DNA of 64,000 bases, from positions 145,911,339 through 145,975,338 of the forward strand of contig CM071570.1 of the NCBI GenBank assembly GCA_036426205.1. The letters run 5' to 3'. This DNA comes from Ascaphus truei (Eukaryota > Chordata > Amphibia > Anura > Ascaphidae). The position numbers were made by a program, and so were the translations under genes. Under the pieces are notes generated by a model that was not told where the DNA came from, made no database searches, and worked only from the letters and a program-made list of their open reading frames with translations. This document shows positions 35,333 through 46,900 of this stretch, in pieces (positions within the stretch are counted from its first letter, which is position 1; the number at the start of each line of letters is the position of its first letter).

Positions 35333-36092
35333 CCTGGTTTAGTGAATACTGTCATTTCTCTGCTGATCTCCTACTGACTGTTGGGTACAAACCCCACTAA
35401 AGATTGGGAATACTCTACTCTGGTCCATTACTGGTGCATTCCCAGCACCAGGTTCATGTGAATGCTTTTATACCGATCTCATTGCCCAGATCCATACCGC
35501 AACATCAGGAGTGGTACAGGTTATCCTCCACTTTACAGTAGTTCTCATCAAGTCTGTGTCTCCCTGAGCCGTGGTCTTGATGTGCCACTTCTAAAATGAA
35601 TGCAAGTAGTGCACACACACAAGATATTCTTCATTACTTCTCTGGTCACCATTACTTGACATCAGGTGGAGGTAAAGTCAGCGTCCTGTTCTGCCGCTCT
35701 CATACATCAATACATAGACCATAAGTAATCACACTGCAGAATTGGTGTCTGAAATAGCGAAATTTGTTGCTTATTGAATCACATATCTATGTGCAGAGAA
35801 ATTAAGACAGCGTTTCAGGGGGATGAACCTCCCTTTATCAAGTGTACCATTAAAACAAAGTAAAGCTAATATTGCTAGATGTGCCATACTACAAATGGCT
35901 GGGCCGTGTGTGTGTGCCATTCTCCGAACCAGCAACAGATCACTAAATAGTTTTGTGGCCCAGATTTACGAAATTGTATTAAGAGTAAAACTAGTAAAAG
36001 TGACCCTAAAAGGTCATATCTGCTATATTCTTAGCAAGATTTCAGTAATTTCAGTGAAACAACATTATGGTCAATTTGTTAGATATTGGAGT

Positions 36093-36640
36093 CTGTGACG
36101 GAGCGGCCTGTAGGCGAGGGCAGATAGACGCACAGACAGAGGGTTCCGCTTAACTGGATTGGGTTTATTTGCCACCAAACAGCAACCAAAACATTGGGGC
36201 TACTACACCTTTAAGAAAACCAAATTATAAAATCAAATCCTATTCCCGTTAGGGAAACTAACTACACTTTGGTGTGGCCCTTTCTAACGGCGCTGGCCAA
36301 CTAACCTGGTTCCCAGCCCAAACATATGAAACAGCACAATAAGAAAGTCTCTTATTTGAATTGCAAGGATTCCTTCACAGGGTCTCCGTGTCGCTTCACT
36401 CACGCCGGTTCTGGGGAGCAATCTTTATCCTTGGTGTGATTCCCAGCTGTCCCTCGGCAGAGACCAGGGTGAGGAGGCAGAGGAGTGACCCTCCTCTTCA
36501 AATATTGCAACCCAGACATTCTCCTAAGCGGGTACCTACCTCTTCCGGTGCAACTGTAGGGGGGGAGGGGGGTTGACTGCAGCGCAGCAATTCATCTCTG
36601 ATAAGAGGAAGCGGGGCCAGCATGAGTGAAGGGACATTGA
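36093..36640. repeat. GC-rich block, possible LTR fragment
   Basis: The block opens TGTGACGGAGCGGCC, similar in style to the Gypsy LTR start at 10467 (TATAACGGAGCGG). Composition changes sharply from the AT-rich intron. I cannot find a convincing right end or TSD. Confidence 0.25.
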
Positions 36641-37346
36641 ACAGTGCTAGCACCCCAAGGTCTAGATTTACTAAGCAGCATTAAATTAGTGAAAATAACA
36701 CTGTTGACAAAGACGCGAGCAGCGTTATTTTCTCTGAGTTGGTGCCAGATTTACGAAGTATTCAGAAATAACTCCCATGATTGAGCTCATTATAATATAG
36801 CTAACGAGTGATTTCTAAATAAGTGTTACTTCTAAAATGTGGGTTTTATTTTTAAATAACAGGAGTTATTTCTAAAAAGCATGTGTGTGTGACAAAAAAC
36901 AGTGCACACCGCAATAGGGAAGTATATCAAAATTAATTTAGTAACTAAAAGGTGAGTATTCTGCGTACATTTAAAAGATGGATCATAGGCATATAGTATA
37001 AAGTTTACACAGCAGGTTACCACACGATTGAACTGCGGCAGACGGAACAGGCCCTCCGGTGATTTTGGACTGGAATCGTGACGTCAGCTCCACGACCCGT
37101 GCAAGGGGCGCGCTGTGAGTTTCGTCTTCCTCTTAGGACGGATCTCCTTGATGGAGGCTCCCTCTCAGGGACGGAAGTGTCACGGACCCAGGGTGCAGCG
37201 CAGCGTCGCCGCTCGTTGGTTAGTGGTCGAATGATGACGGAGGTCCCTTGCGTATGCGTGGTGGGCAGAAGTAGTCTCAATGGTAGAGGGCTCAGGAAAG
37301 CCTTACAATGGCACTTAGACTCACGGCAATGTCCCGATTAAAAGGA

Positions 37347-37556
37347 AATTAAGTACAGATAGCCAATCAAGTCAGCCTACGTCTATATCTATAGTGATAA
37401 TGTGTAATTAATTATTCTCTCTTTTATTTTAGGTTTAATTCTTTTTATATGTCTGTGTTTTAATAAAATTGTTAATTAATGTTTTAATATCAGCATTAGT
37501 CTTCAGCTGACATGATTGCCGTTGCTGCTGACTTGATTGGCTATCTGTACTTAATT
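37347..37556. repeat. Nested perfect 30-bp inverted repeat
   Basis: AATTAAGTACAGATAGCCAA (continuing to 37376) is exactly inverted at 37527-37556, separated by 150 bases of AT-rich sequence. Confidence 0.85.
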
Positions 37557-37616
37557 GGCTAGCCAATACGAGAGGCAGGGGGTGTATTTAATGTTTCTGA
37601 TCACTGGTGCTGACTT

Positions 37617-37661
37617 ATTCCCTGAGGAAGTGGCGTCTATAGCTACGAAACGCGTAGGATT
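37617..37661 (+). ncRNA. Hammerhead-ribozyme-like motif
   Basis: Stem I ATTCC (37617-37621) pairs with GGATT (37657-37661), with one U-U mismatch. The core is CTGAGGA (37622-37628), then an extra A. Stem II is GTGGC/GCTAC (37630-37634 / 37642-37646), followed by GAAA (37647-37650), short stem III in ACGCGT, and a GUA site ending at 37656. The core fits CTGANGA; the unpaired A before stem II is shared with the other copies. Confidence 0.55.
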
Positions 37662-38187
37662 ATTGTTTTTAAAGTCTGTCAGTGCTTATCTAGCCTTTAT
37701 GCCAATTGTGCTTAATTTCTGTGCATTGAACTTTCGGTTTGCACACTGGTACTCTAATCGGGACATTGCCGTGAGTCTAAGTGCCATTGTAAGGCTTTCC
37801 TGAGCCCTCTACCATTGAGACTACTTCTGCCCACCACGCATACGCAAGGGACCTCCGTCATCATTCGACCACTAACCAACGAGCGGCGACGCTGCGCTGC
37901 ACCCTGGGTCCGTGACACTTCCGTCCCTGAGAGGGAGCCTCCATCGAGGAGATCCGGCCTAAGAGGAAGACGAAACTCACAGCGCGTCCCTTGCACGGGT
38001 CGTGGAGCTGACGTCACGATTCCAGTCCAAAATCACCGGAGGGCCTGTTCCGTCTGCCGCAGTTCAATCGTGTGGTAACCTGCTGTGTAAACTTTACACT
38101 ATATGCCTATGATCCATCTTTTAAATGTACGCAGAATACTCACCTTTTATTTACTAAATTAATTTTTATATACTTCACTATTGCGGT

Positions 38188-38839
38188 TTGCGCTGTTGTT
38201 TTTTGTCTTCATTATATAGTGCTGTCGTAGTGCTGAGCCACCTCGCTTGATACAGCTGCAACCGCCCAATGATATGTATTGTTTATGCTTTCACACAGTA
38301 TTTACTCTAATAGGGTTAATACAACGGTGTTTTTATATTTACACAAGTAATTTATAGTATTAGTGGTTTATTTAGCTGCACACTGTATTCTTTCACATGT
38401 GTGTGTGACAGCCTGCTAATGTGAGATGAGTTATTTCTAGTTAACAAGAGGTGTTTCTCGATATCATATGTGTGCTAATGTAATGAGTTTGTTCGTAATA
38501 GCAGCGGTTTGTGGTACGGCGTGAACATGATCCTGAATACAATGTTGTGTTTTTGTGACTGGCAATTGTTTTTGGTAAATGAAAAATAATTTTGTGAATC
38601 CCAAAAGGGGTTGTTCTACTGTATATTCGCCAACGCAGCCATTGCGCCGTTTTTGCCCGAAATTCCCAGTTGAATGTAGAATAGCCCCATAATTACTCTT
38701 GCAACAAATCTACAAATTAATTTATTGGAACGGTGTGAATTTGTCAATAATGCCAAATATAATTGTGACTAAATAGAATATAGCCTTATTTTTTATCTTT
38801 AAAAGAGCAGTCCAAGCTATGCATGTTTTTTTTTGTATT
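38188..38839. other. Non-coding spacer
   Basis: AT-rich sequence, nothing recognised. Confidence 0.4.
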
Positions 38840-39180
38840 GTTTTTGATAGGATTTTGAAGCAAGGGTTCACCTGAGCTGAACCTGATTAATTTCAGCTGC
38901 GTGGACCCCCTGCTTCCCGAAGTACTTGCCCTCTGTAGGGGGTGCTTTTTCAATGTTCATGGCACGCAGGCCATTAGGAAGCTGCAACGTTTGACGTCAC
39001 GGCTTCCTATTGGCCCGTGTGATGGCGCTTTGAAGCCGCTATTACGAGAAACCCAGCTAGACCAACCGGAGCTGTTACCAGCACCGGCTACGGAGCTAAG
39101 TTTCTCGGGAAGCAGGGTGTCCCCGGAGCTGAAATTAATGAGGTTTAGCTCTGGGACCCCCTGTTTCAATCCTATTTACA
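38840..39180. mobile_element. Dispersed repeat family A copy
   Basis: The left side has GAGCTGAACCTGATTAATTT and GACCCCCTGCTTCCCG. The right side mirrors it with AGCTGAAATTAATGAGGTTT and GGGACCCCCTGTTTCAAT. The centre TGACGTCACGGCTTCCTATT matches 17590-17930. Confidence 0.6.
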
Positions 39181-39610
39181 AAAACAGAAGAAAAAGAACA
39201 CAAAATACATTGCACAGCTTGGACGGCTACTTTAACCATAATGCTGTGTATTTCATCTGTCATATACAGTAGAGGCAACGTTTATTCTAACATTTGCTGT
39301 AAACTAGCCGGGTTACATTCTGGGTATGTGCTGGGTATGTTCTGGGCTAGTTTGAGGCACGTTTAAGGCATTTCTGCATTGACTAACGACCCATAGGATT
39401 AACACAGCAGGGATCCCTGGCAGTCCAATTCAGTTTGAATGGGACTGCCAGGGACCCCCGCTGTTAATCTGATAGGCCATTAATCAATGCAGAAATGCTG
39501 GGGCTAGTTTTAGGAAAGTTTAAGGCATGTATTCAGAATGTACCTGGGTGTACCTGGGTCTTTTGGGGAATTGCCACTGGTTTTTGTTAGAATAATCGCT
39601 GCCTCTACTG

Positions 39611-39946
39611 TACAGGCATACCCCGCATTAACGTACGCAATGGGACCGGAGCATGTATGTAAAGCGAAAATGTACTTAAAGTGAATCACTACCTTTTCCC
39701 CACTTATCGATGCATGTACTGTACTGCAATCGTCATATACGTGCATAACTGATGTAAATAATACATTTGTAACAGGCTCTATAGTCTCCCCGCTTGCGCA
39801 TAGCTTCAGTACAGGTAGGGAGTCGGTATTGCTGTTCAGGATGTGCTGACAGGCGCATGCGTGAGCTGCCATTTGCCTATTGAGCGAGATATACTTACTC
39901 GCGAGTGTACTTAAAGTGAGTGTCCTTAAACCGGGGTATGCCTGTA
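39611..39946. mobile_element. MITE family E with TACAGGCATACC ends
   Basis: The left end TACAGGCATACCCCGCATTA is matched by the right end, ending CCGGGGTATGCCTGTA. The TA at each edge fits a TA duplication. Subterminal GTACTTAAAGTGA-type words repeat on both sides. No coding sequence. A second copy starts at 63879. Confidence 0.65.
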
Positions 39947-40089
39947 TATGATTTAGACTCTAATGAGCTCATTATATCTGATTTAAAATACTGGGAGTAA
40001 AAATGACAATTTTGTAACGGCCATATAACACCACATGTTCTATAGTGAATGCTGCATAAATCTTAATATGCATTATCTTAGGTTAAAGA

Positions 40090-40420
40090 TGTGGATCCGC
40101 CTAGGTTTTAAAGGTTTTCCTAGGTGGGAAGTAGGGGTTACCAGGAGCTGGACCATGGTTTCGGAGATACTTGCCTCCGAAGGTGACTTCCCCTCCCCCA
40201 CCCACAACTATCATCCCCCACTGGAGATACAAAATGGAGGTTTAAATCATAATTTTTGTTATTCGTCCCTGCTTTTTATTGGTCCAAGTGACGTGGAATA
40301 TTTAATAACCAGGAAGTATGGACCACCCCTTCGGTGGTAAGGATCTCGGAAATCAAAAGACCCCAGTGCTAAAATGAACGCGTTTCCGCTCTGTGAACCC
40401 CTTGCTTCTTAAATATCATT
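40090..40420. repeat. Dispersed repeat family A, diverged copy
   Basis: It shares GGAGATACTTGCCTCCGAAG-like and CCAGGAGCTGGACC words with the family and ends near GAACCCCTTGCTTC. Confidence 0.4.
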
Positions 40421-41826
40421 TCTTTTAAAAAAAAATTAATGATTAATTTAGCATGGAATGTTCCTTTAGCATTTTAAATAGGCTTACAAGTCTGAAATAT
40501 GTGATAATTGTTTCAAGGTCGAGGAGCTGGAAGAAATTTCAGTAGTAAGCATTCATTTGACTTTAGCACAATAACATCTTACACTGATTCATTTAGCTAC
40601 TATTTTTCCAAGTCTTCACAATGACTTTTATCATTAGAGTCACATTTTAATTAGTTTATCTGTTAATGAATCATTTTAAGGATTCAACCTTAAAGTTGAA
40701 AATGAATGCAGTGGTAATTCTCCTTATTTAAAATTGCTGATTAGTGAGCGAGCTAGTGAAATATTGTACAGACCTGAAACTTTAAGGTTGGCCTTTTTAT
40801 ACATTTTTATTCAATTACAGCCAAAACAATATTAATATTGTTTGCTTTGTGAGTCTCTTCAGGGCCGTGTGAGTCGTTTGCTGTACTTTATTGATTTGCT
40901 GCAAGCATACAGGTTAGGCATGTTAAATTAGTGAGGTTTACTCTATCTTTGCTCATAGTGGAGTGTATAGTTAAACAGATACCGAATCTAGCTTGTACGT
41001 TTTAAAATATTTAAGAACCATTGATTGTGTCAAGTGTAGAAACCCACCTATTTGTTTAAACTAATTAGCGCAAGGGTTGTGAAATGTTTGCACATTGCAA
41101 GTTTGATCAATTGCAAATAAGGTATTAAAGCATCACATGTCCGCATAGCTGGAATTCTTCTTAATTAATATGTTCTATACAATGAAAGAGGTTTCATTAT
41201 CTGCCTATTTTAGTCTGAAGAACGACACTTTTTCGAGAAATGTAGCAGAGATACTTCAACATACTATAAAATTGTTGGTGCATAATTGTATCCCAGCTGC
41301 CTGAAGTACAATACAACATATGCAGCACTTTGTGATGACACAATCAGAAATACAACAGAGAAAACAATAAAAGATTTATGATATGAAGAATAGCCTGCAA
41401 CACTTTTAACTTAATGGGGCATTTTTTTTTTTAACTCCTAATTGCTTTCACAAAGAAATCACTACAGAAGTTCCAGTATTTTATAATATAACACATTTTA
41501 GCGGCCAACTATCCCTTTGGATAGTTTCTATAGTCGCAAATAAAATGATCAGTATGGTTGGATAGGGATCTGTGATAAACAGGAGGCGTATATTGAAAAT
41601 ACTGTATAAGACACCAGTATGGGTTGAAAATCTCGAGTACGGGCAGCGTTCTCACACTTCTCATGGTAACAGTGATATACTGATGATGTCAAATGTAATG
41701 GTGATTCTTCCTTCTGTGCTCACCCTGCACCCTTCCTACTTCTTCCTACTCCTCTGCCTGACTGACTGTTGCAAAGCCCGGGAAATGTATCTATATTCAT
41801 ATAGAGGAATATACGTGTGTATATGC
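40421..41826. other. Intronic, nothing firm
   Basis: AT-rich. A weak hammerhead-like arrangement near 41215-41240 is noted under findings only. Confidence 0.4.
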
Positions 41827-42008
41827 CAGGGGTGTGGCAACTCCAGTCATCAAGGGCCACCAACTGGTCAGGTTTTCCCTGCTTCAGGATAAGTGGCCTA
41901 ATCAGTGGCTCAGTTGAAGACTGCCACCTGTGCTGAAGCATGGATATCCTGAAAATCTGACCTTTTGGTTGGCCCTTAGGACTGGAATTGCTCACCCCTG
42001 GTATATGC
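41819..42008. mobile_element. hAT MITE (174 bp) with exact 8-bp TSD
   Basis: The element 41827-42000 begins CAGGGGTGTGGCAACTCCAG and ends CTGGAATTGCTCACCCCTG, inverted hAT-type termini. It is flanked by identical GTATATGC copies at 41819-41826 and 42001-42008. There is no transposase, so it was moved by an enzyme encoded elsewhere. Confidence 0.85.
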
Positions 42009-42728
42009 ATTGGTATAGCTGCAAGATCTTCTTTTTTCAGCCATGCACGGCATATATCACTTGCATTGATCCTTCTAGAAAGATGTATTTCCCTATTTCA
42101 TAAAATCCATCTCATATAGTAACCCCTAGCATTGCCTATAAATTACTTGCAAGCACTCTGCTACCCAGCTGGTTGTCATCAACACAGATACCTGACTGTC
42201 GGTACGTTTCAGTTCCAGGTCACTTCATTCATCCTTAATATGGACACCACAGAGTGTGTGCAGATAATGACTGTAGATAGCACATACACGCTGCAAGGCA
42301 CCATAGTATTTCAGATCTTCAACAATATTACAGCAATTTATTCATCAATGATCATTAATCATGTATACTAGGGCATTCCATCTGTACAGGCAGACTAACC
42401 AGCAAAATGCTAATCTCATTTTGGAGAAATTATTCCTTTTTTGAGAGTTTGATGGACGGTGATCAGAAAATCTTTAAATAATTATTCCTTTTTTAAGATG
42501 ATTATAAAAATATATCTCAAATCAATATAAATATGTGCCTAACATTGCTTTTTTGAAGAGATGTTCTGTAGTACTCTGACAGATACCCTCCAGTTTGGTC
42601 TTAATATTGTTAAACATCAAGACTTCAGTAGTTCAAAGATATAATAAATAACGTTCAAGAATAAGCTTCTTAATCCCATGATACCTAGCAGTCTTACAAT
42701 ATGGTTATCCAATCTGTGCATTAGAAGA
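42009..42728. other. Intronic, nothing recognised
   Basis: AT-rich spacer between two MITE-like blocks. Confidence 0.4.
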
Positions 42729-43010
42729 TACAGCAAGGCCCCGCTTCTCGGTGCCCCGCTTTTCGGCGGTACTGAGAAGGGGGCTGCCATGTCTGCGCAT
42801 TTGCAGAATGAGGAAGTCTGAGGTCGCGCATGCGCAGAACGGTTGGTTGCCGAGGGTGCGCACGCGCAGAAGGGGGAATTACTGGTTTACGCATGCGCAC
42901 GCACCCTAAAATCGCCAGGTTCTGCTTTCCAGCGATATTCGCTTTGCGACGGGCCCTTAGAATGGAACCCACTGCATGCCCGGGCCCTCCTGCACTCCTA
43001 CATAGCCACA
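42729..43010. repeat. CpG-rich repeat with CATGCGCA words
   Basis: A GC-rich island-like block opens ACAGCAAGGCCCCGCTTCTC. The word GCGCATGCGCAGAA recurs three to four times. It is probably a MITE remnant; the right end is unclear. Confidence 0.4.
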
Positions 43011-43225
43011 AAAGCTGAACTACCAAATACTGATATATAGAAATTTATTGATCTTCTATATACATAATCCTTCCCGCAAAAAAAGCTTGTCACAATTTCT
43101 AAATTAGAATTTCCAAAAGCTTTTTCTTTACAAGATGCTTATCTTATGTTTAACAGTAGAATTTGACTGTATTCTGTGTAAATGAGAAATAGTTAATAGA
43201 GCCACAACTGAATTGCATGCAGCTT

Positions 43226-43402
43226 TGAACCCTTTGGGTGTTTAACAATGTAGAGGCTTGTTGCGCGTTTGCCAGGGGAGATCGCGTTTGAACACGATGA
43301 GACCCGAAGAGGACTTCTGTTCGTGACATCACGATCATGTGACCATGCCGGAGGGGATGCGGCAATCTGGTGCCCTGGCTCCACTAGCACTCAAATGGTT
43401 AT
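43226..43402. mobile_element. Diverged piggyBac-like MITE
   Basis: GAACCCTTTGGGTGTTTAAC at the left and CTAGCACTCAAATGGTTA at the right are imperfect inverses and match the ends of the 32498-32707 element. The TTAA targets have decayed. Confidence 0.5.
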
Positions 43403-43571
43403 GTTCTTCTTGATTTACCTGCTGTGTTGCAATGTTGCTAAGGAGCAGATAAAAATCAGGATTTTACTATAGATAAACCTGTACCCTGTATCAGTGGTCT
43501 TATTCAATAGGACATCTGTTTTTATTTGTCTTTTCTTCAATAATATAAATACAGTGTTTTTTGGTGTTTTT

Positions 43572-43580
43572 AAAAGACCT
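43572..43580. repeat. L1 target-site duplication, 3' copy
   Basis: AAAAGACCT lies just outside the T-run that represents the L1 poly-A tail on the minus strand. The same nine bases are at 52579-52587. Confidence 0.65.
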
Positions 43581-43840
43581 TTTTTTTTTTTTGTATCAAT
43601 CTTTTTTATTGGTATTGACATTTACATGAATGAGTACATACTTTTCAATAACATAAAATTGCTTAAGTACGACGTTATTGAGTGCATGCTAGCCAACATT
43701 GTTTTTTAATAGTAGGGGTTAAGGGAGTGGAGGAGGGGGAGGGGTGGGGGGGGACTGGGAGTGGAGGAGGGTAGACAGACAGAGGGGGGAGGGGGGAGGG
43801 AGGGTTGGAGAGAGGGAAAGGGAGGGTGGGCGCGGGGGGG

Positions 43841-43905
43841 GAGTCCCCCTTGGGAGTCCCCCTTGGGAGTCCCCCTTGGGAGTCCCCCTTGGGAGTCCCC
43901 CTTGG
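43841..43905. repeat. 13-bp tandem repeat in L1 3'UTR (5 units)
   Basis: GAGTCCCCCTTGG is repeated exactly five times within a G-rich 3'UTR (43720-43905). On the L1 sense strand it is CCAAGGGGGACTC. Confidence 0.9.
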
Positions 43906-43971
43906 CTCGTCTACGTCTCCCACCTTTGGGATCTGGGTTATTCCCTTCACTAGGGTTTGTGCTTTATGTCT

Positions 43972-46900
43972 TTATCTGAAGCCCTGGGGGCCTATCCATG
44001 GGTCCCATGTGTTCCAGAACTGTGTCATTTTTTTGTGCAGCATGGCTGTTAATTTTTCCATAGACATTACTTCGTCCACCCGCCTTATGACTGTGTTTCT
44101 TGCAGGGGCTTTGACCTGCTTCCAGGCTGCTGCTATTGAGCACCTGGCTGCAGTCAAGATTGCAGAGACCAGTCTACTCATGGGTGGGGGTAGGTCGTCA
44201 AAGGGTTTACTCAGCACCAGGGACAGTGGATCTAGGGGGAGAGGAATTCCCGTTGTCTCATAGAGCCACGTCTGGATCCGTCTGGATCCTAACCCAGAAC
44301 CTCTGAATCTCCGGACATGTCCACCAAATATGGGCCATGTCTCCCTTTTGACCACATCCTCTCCAGCACAGGTCTGGGGTGCCGGGGAAGATCTGGCTCA
44401 GTCTAGCTGGGGTCAGGTACCATTGGAATAGAATTTTGTAGATATTCTCCTTTGTTACTGTGCAGATTGAGGTTTTTGCTGCCATCTCCCAGATGTCCTC
44501 CCACTCCTCAATGTCAATTTGTATATTTAAGTCCGCAGACCATTTTTGCATATAGTGGTGGGTCGGGGATTCTGATGCTGACTCTATCCCCCTATATATC
44601 TCAGAGATTAGGCCTCTTTGATACCTGCCTTTACTGCATAGTGTTTCGAATCTGGTGGGTGGGGGAAATTTGGAGTTCTGCGAGAGCAAAAAATGTCTAA
44701 TTTGTAGGTATTTGAATAGGTGGAGGTGTTGAGCTTGGTATTTGTCCCGTACCTCTTTAAATGTTAGAATCTCTCCATTTTTCAGCAAGTCTGCAACCAG
44801 CCTTATTCCAAGCCCCTGAAATTGGGCAAATTGCTTTTTGGAGCCCCCGAGCGGGAAGTTCGGGTTCCCAAAGATCGGGGTGATTTGTGAGGGGGTGTTT
44901 AGCAGGCCATACTTCCCTTTGCTTTTCAGCCACGAGTCCCACGTGCATCTCATTGCTCCTAGATCAAACCTCCTTGATCCTCCTTCTTTTCCACCTTGGG
45001 ACCACAGAAGTAGCTGAAATGGTAGCGGGGCTGTGTAATGTGTTTCTATCTCGAGCCAGCGGGCCGCTGCCGGGTCGCAATTCCAAACTACGGCTTGCTT
45101 TAGCTGGTCTGCGAGGTAGTACCTGACCACACCGGGGACCCCCAGACCTCCTCTTAGTTTGGCTGATAACATAACCGATCTGGGGACCCTCGGTCTCTTG
45201 TCATTCCAGATAAATTGGAACATTTGGGCCTGTACATTTTTCATGGCTGTTAGTGGGACGACTACGGGGAGTGTTTGGAAATAGTACAACAGCCGAGGTA
45301 GGATGTTCATTTTGAGGGAGACTATTCTCCCGAACCATGATATTTGATGTTTTTTCCACGACTCTAAGTCTTTTTTAATTTGATCAAATAGTGGGGGGTA
45401 GTTGTATTGATAGAGGGATCCATGGGAGCTCGAGATTATTATACCTAGGTATTTGATGTATGTGGTGCTCCACTTGTATTTATAATTGGACTGCAAAAGC
45501 TTCCATGTTGTGTTTGGGAGGGATATGTTAAGTGCTTCTGACTTGTCTATATTTATTTTATAGTCAGAGACTGTTCCAAATTGGTGGAGTACCTTTTGTA
45601 GGTTCGGGAGGGAGATGTGGGGGTCAGCGAGGGTCAGGATCACATTGTCCGCAAATAGCGAAATTTTGTATTCCTTTGTGGAGATCGAAATCCCCTTGAT
45701 GCCCTTTTCTTGTCTAATTTTGGCTGCCAATGGTTCAATTGTTAGGGCAAATAGGAGTGGGGATAGCGGGCAGCCCTGTCTGGTCCCATTCCTGATTGTA
45801 ATTGGGTCTGATAGTCCTCCTGAAATTTTTACATATGCTGTGGGGTTTTGGTAGAGGGCTCTAACACCCTCTAAATAGGGACCACTAAAACCAAACTTCA
45901 GCATTGTTTGGTCTAGGAAGGACCATCTGATCCTGTCGAACGCTTTTTCCGTGTTGAGGCTCAGGATCATTGCATTGGTTCCTGTGAGATGCACGTGGTC
46001 GATGATATCCACTATTTTGCGGGTATTGTCGGAGGCCTGTCTTCCAGACACAAAACCTACTTGATCTGTATTAATGAGTCTGGGGAGAATTGGGTTGAGC
46101 CTGTTTGCTAGTATCTTGCTGTAAATTTTGAGATCTGAGTTTAGGGATATTGGCCTGTAGTTGCCACAAAGGAGCGGGTCTCGACCCTCCTTGTGGATAA
46201 TGGCTAAATTTGCTCCAGTGATGGTAGCAGGGATTGGCTCTCCTTGTAAGAAAGAGTTGAACATATCAAGCAAGTAAGGGGACAGGATCAGCATGAATGT
46301 CTTATAGTAAGTGTTAGAAAATCCGTCCGGGCCCGGAGTTTTTGCCGGTTTGAGGGAGCTAATGGCTTCGGTTAGTTCTTCTAGGGTAATGTCTTTATTT
46401 AGTTTATCTAGTTCGGCCTGTGAAAGGGAGGGGAGGGAGCACTCCTCCAGGTATTTCGAGATTGTGTTTAAGGGGGTCGGATTTTGGCCCAGAGGATGTA
46501 GGTTATACAGTTGAGAGTAGTAGTCAGCAAATTCTTGTGCTATTTCTTTTTCGTCATATGTGATTTTCCCTGATTTTGTGCGGATTTTGGATATTTGTGA
46601 CTTTACCCGTATGCCTCTAAGTTTTGAGGCTAAAAGCTTATCGGCTTTGTTTCCTTTATCAAAGAATTTTTGTTTTGTCCATCTTAGGGCCCTTTCTACT
46701 TCCTCTAATTGTGTTTGTTTGAGAGCTGCTTGCGTTTGGTTTAATTGCTTTAGTATTTTTTTGGATGCTGTTGTTTTGTGTTGCTGCTCTAGGTGTTTGA
46801 TTTTATCTGTCAGTTTAGTTTGGAGTTTAGCTTTTTGTTTTTTCTTATAGGCCGATATCGAGATTAATTCTCCTTTAATTGAGGCCTTGTGTGCCTCCCA

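Larger units (their letters stand above)
36909..38187. mobile_element. 1.28-kb inverted-repeat element with hammerhead-like motif
   Basis: Two arms of about 432 bases (36909-37340 and 37755-38187) are close inverted copies: the outer words are ACCGCAATAGGGAAGTATAT and its inverse, the inner words GTCCCGATTA and TAATCGGGAC. The arms encode the same 87-codon frame in mirror positions, which is arm sequence and not a gene. The 414-base spacer holds a perfect 30-bp nested inverted repeat (37347-37376 / 37527-37556) and a hammerhead-like motif (37617-37661). No RT is present. It looks like a non-autonomous Penelope-type derivative with inverted terminal segments. Confidence 0.7.

Noticed and set aside
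37017..38078. Two nearly identical 87-codon frames on opposite strands
   Set aside because: Explained by the inverted-repeat arms; no start context, domain or codon bias.
43841..43905. Five 13-bp repeats as a possible CRISPR array
   Set aside because: No spacers between units; it is a simple tandem repeat in an L1 3'UTR in a eukaryotic genome.
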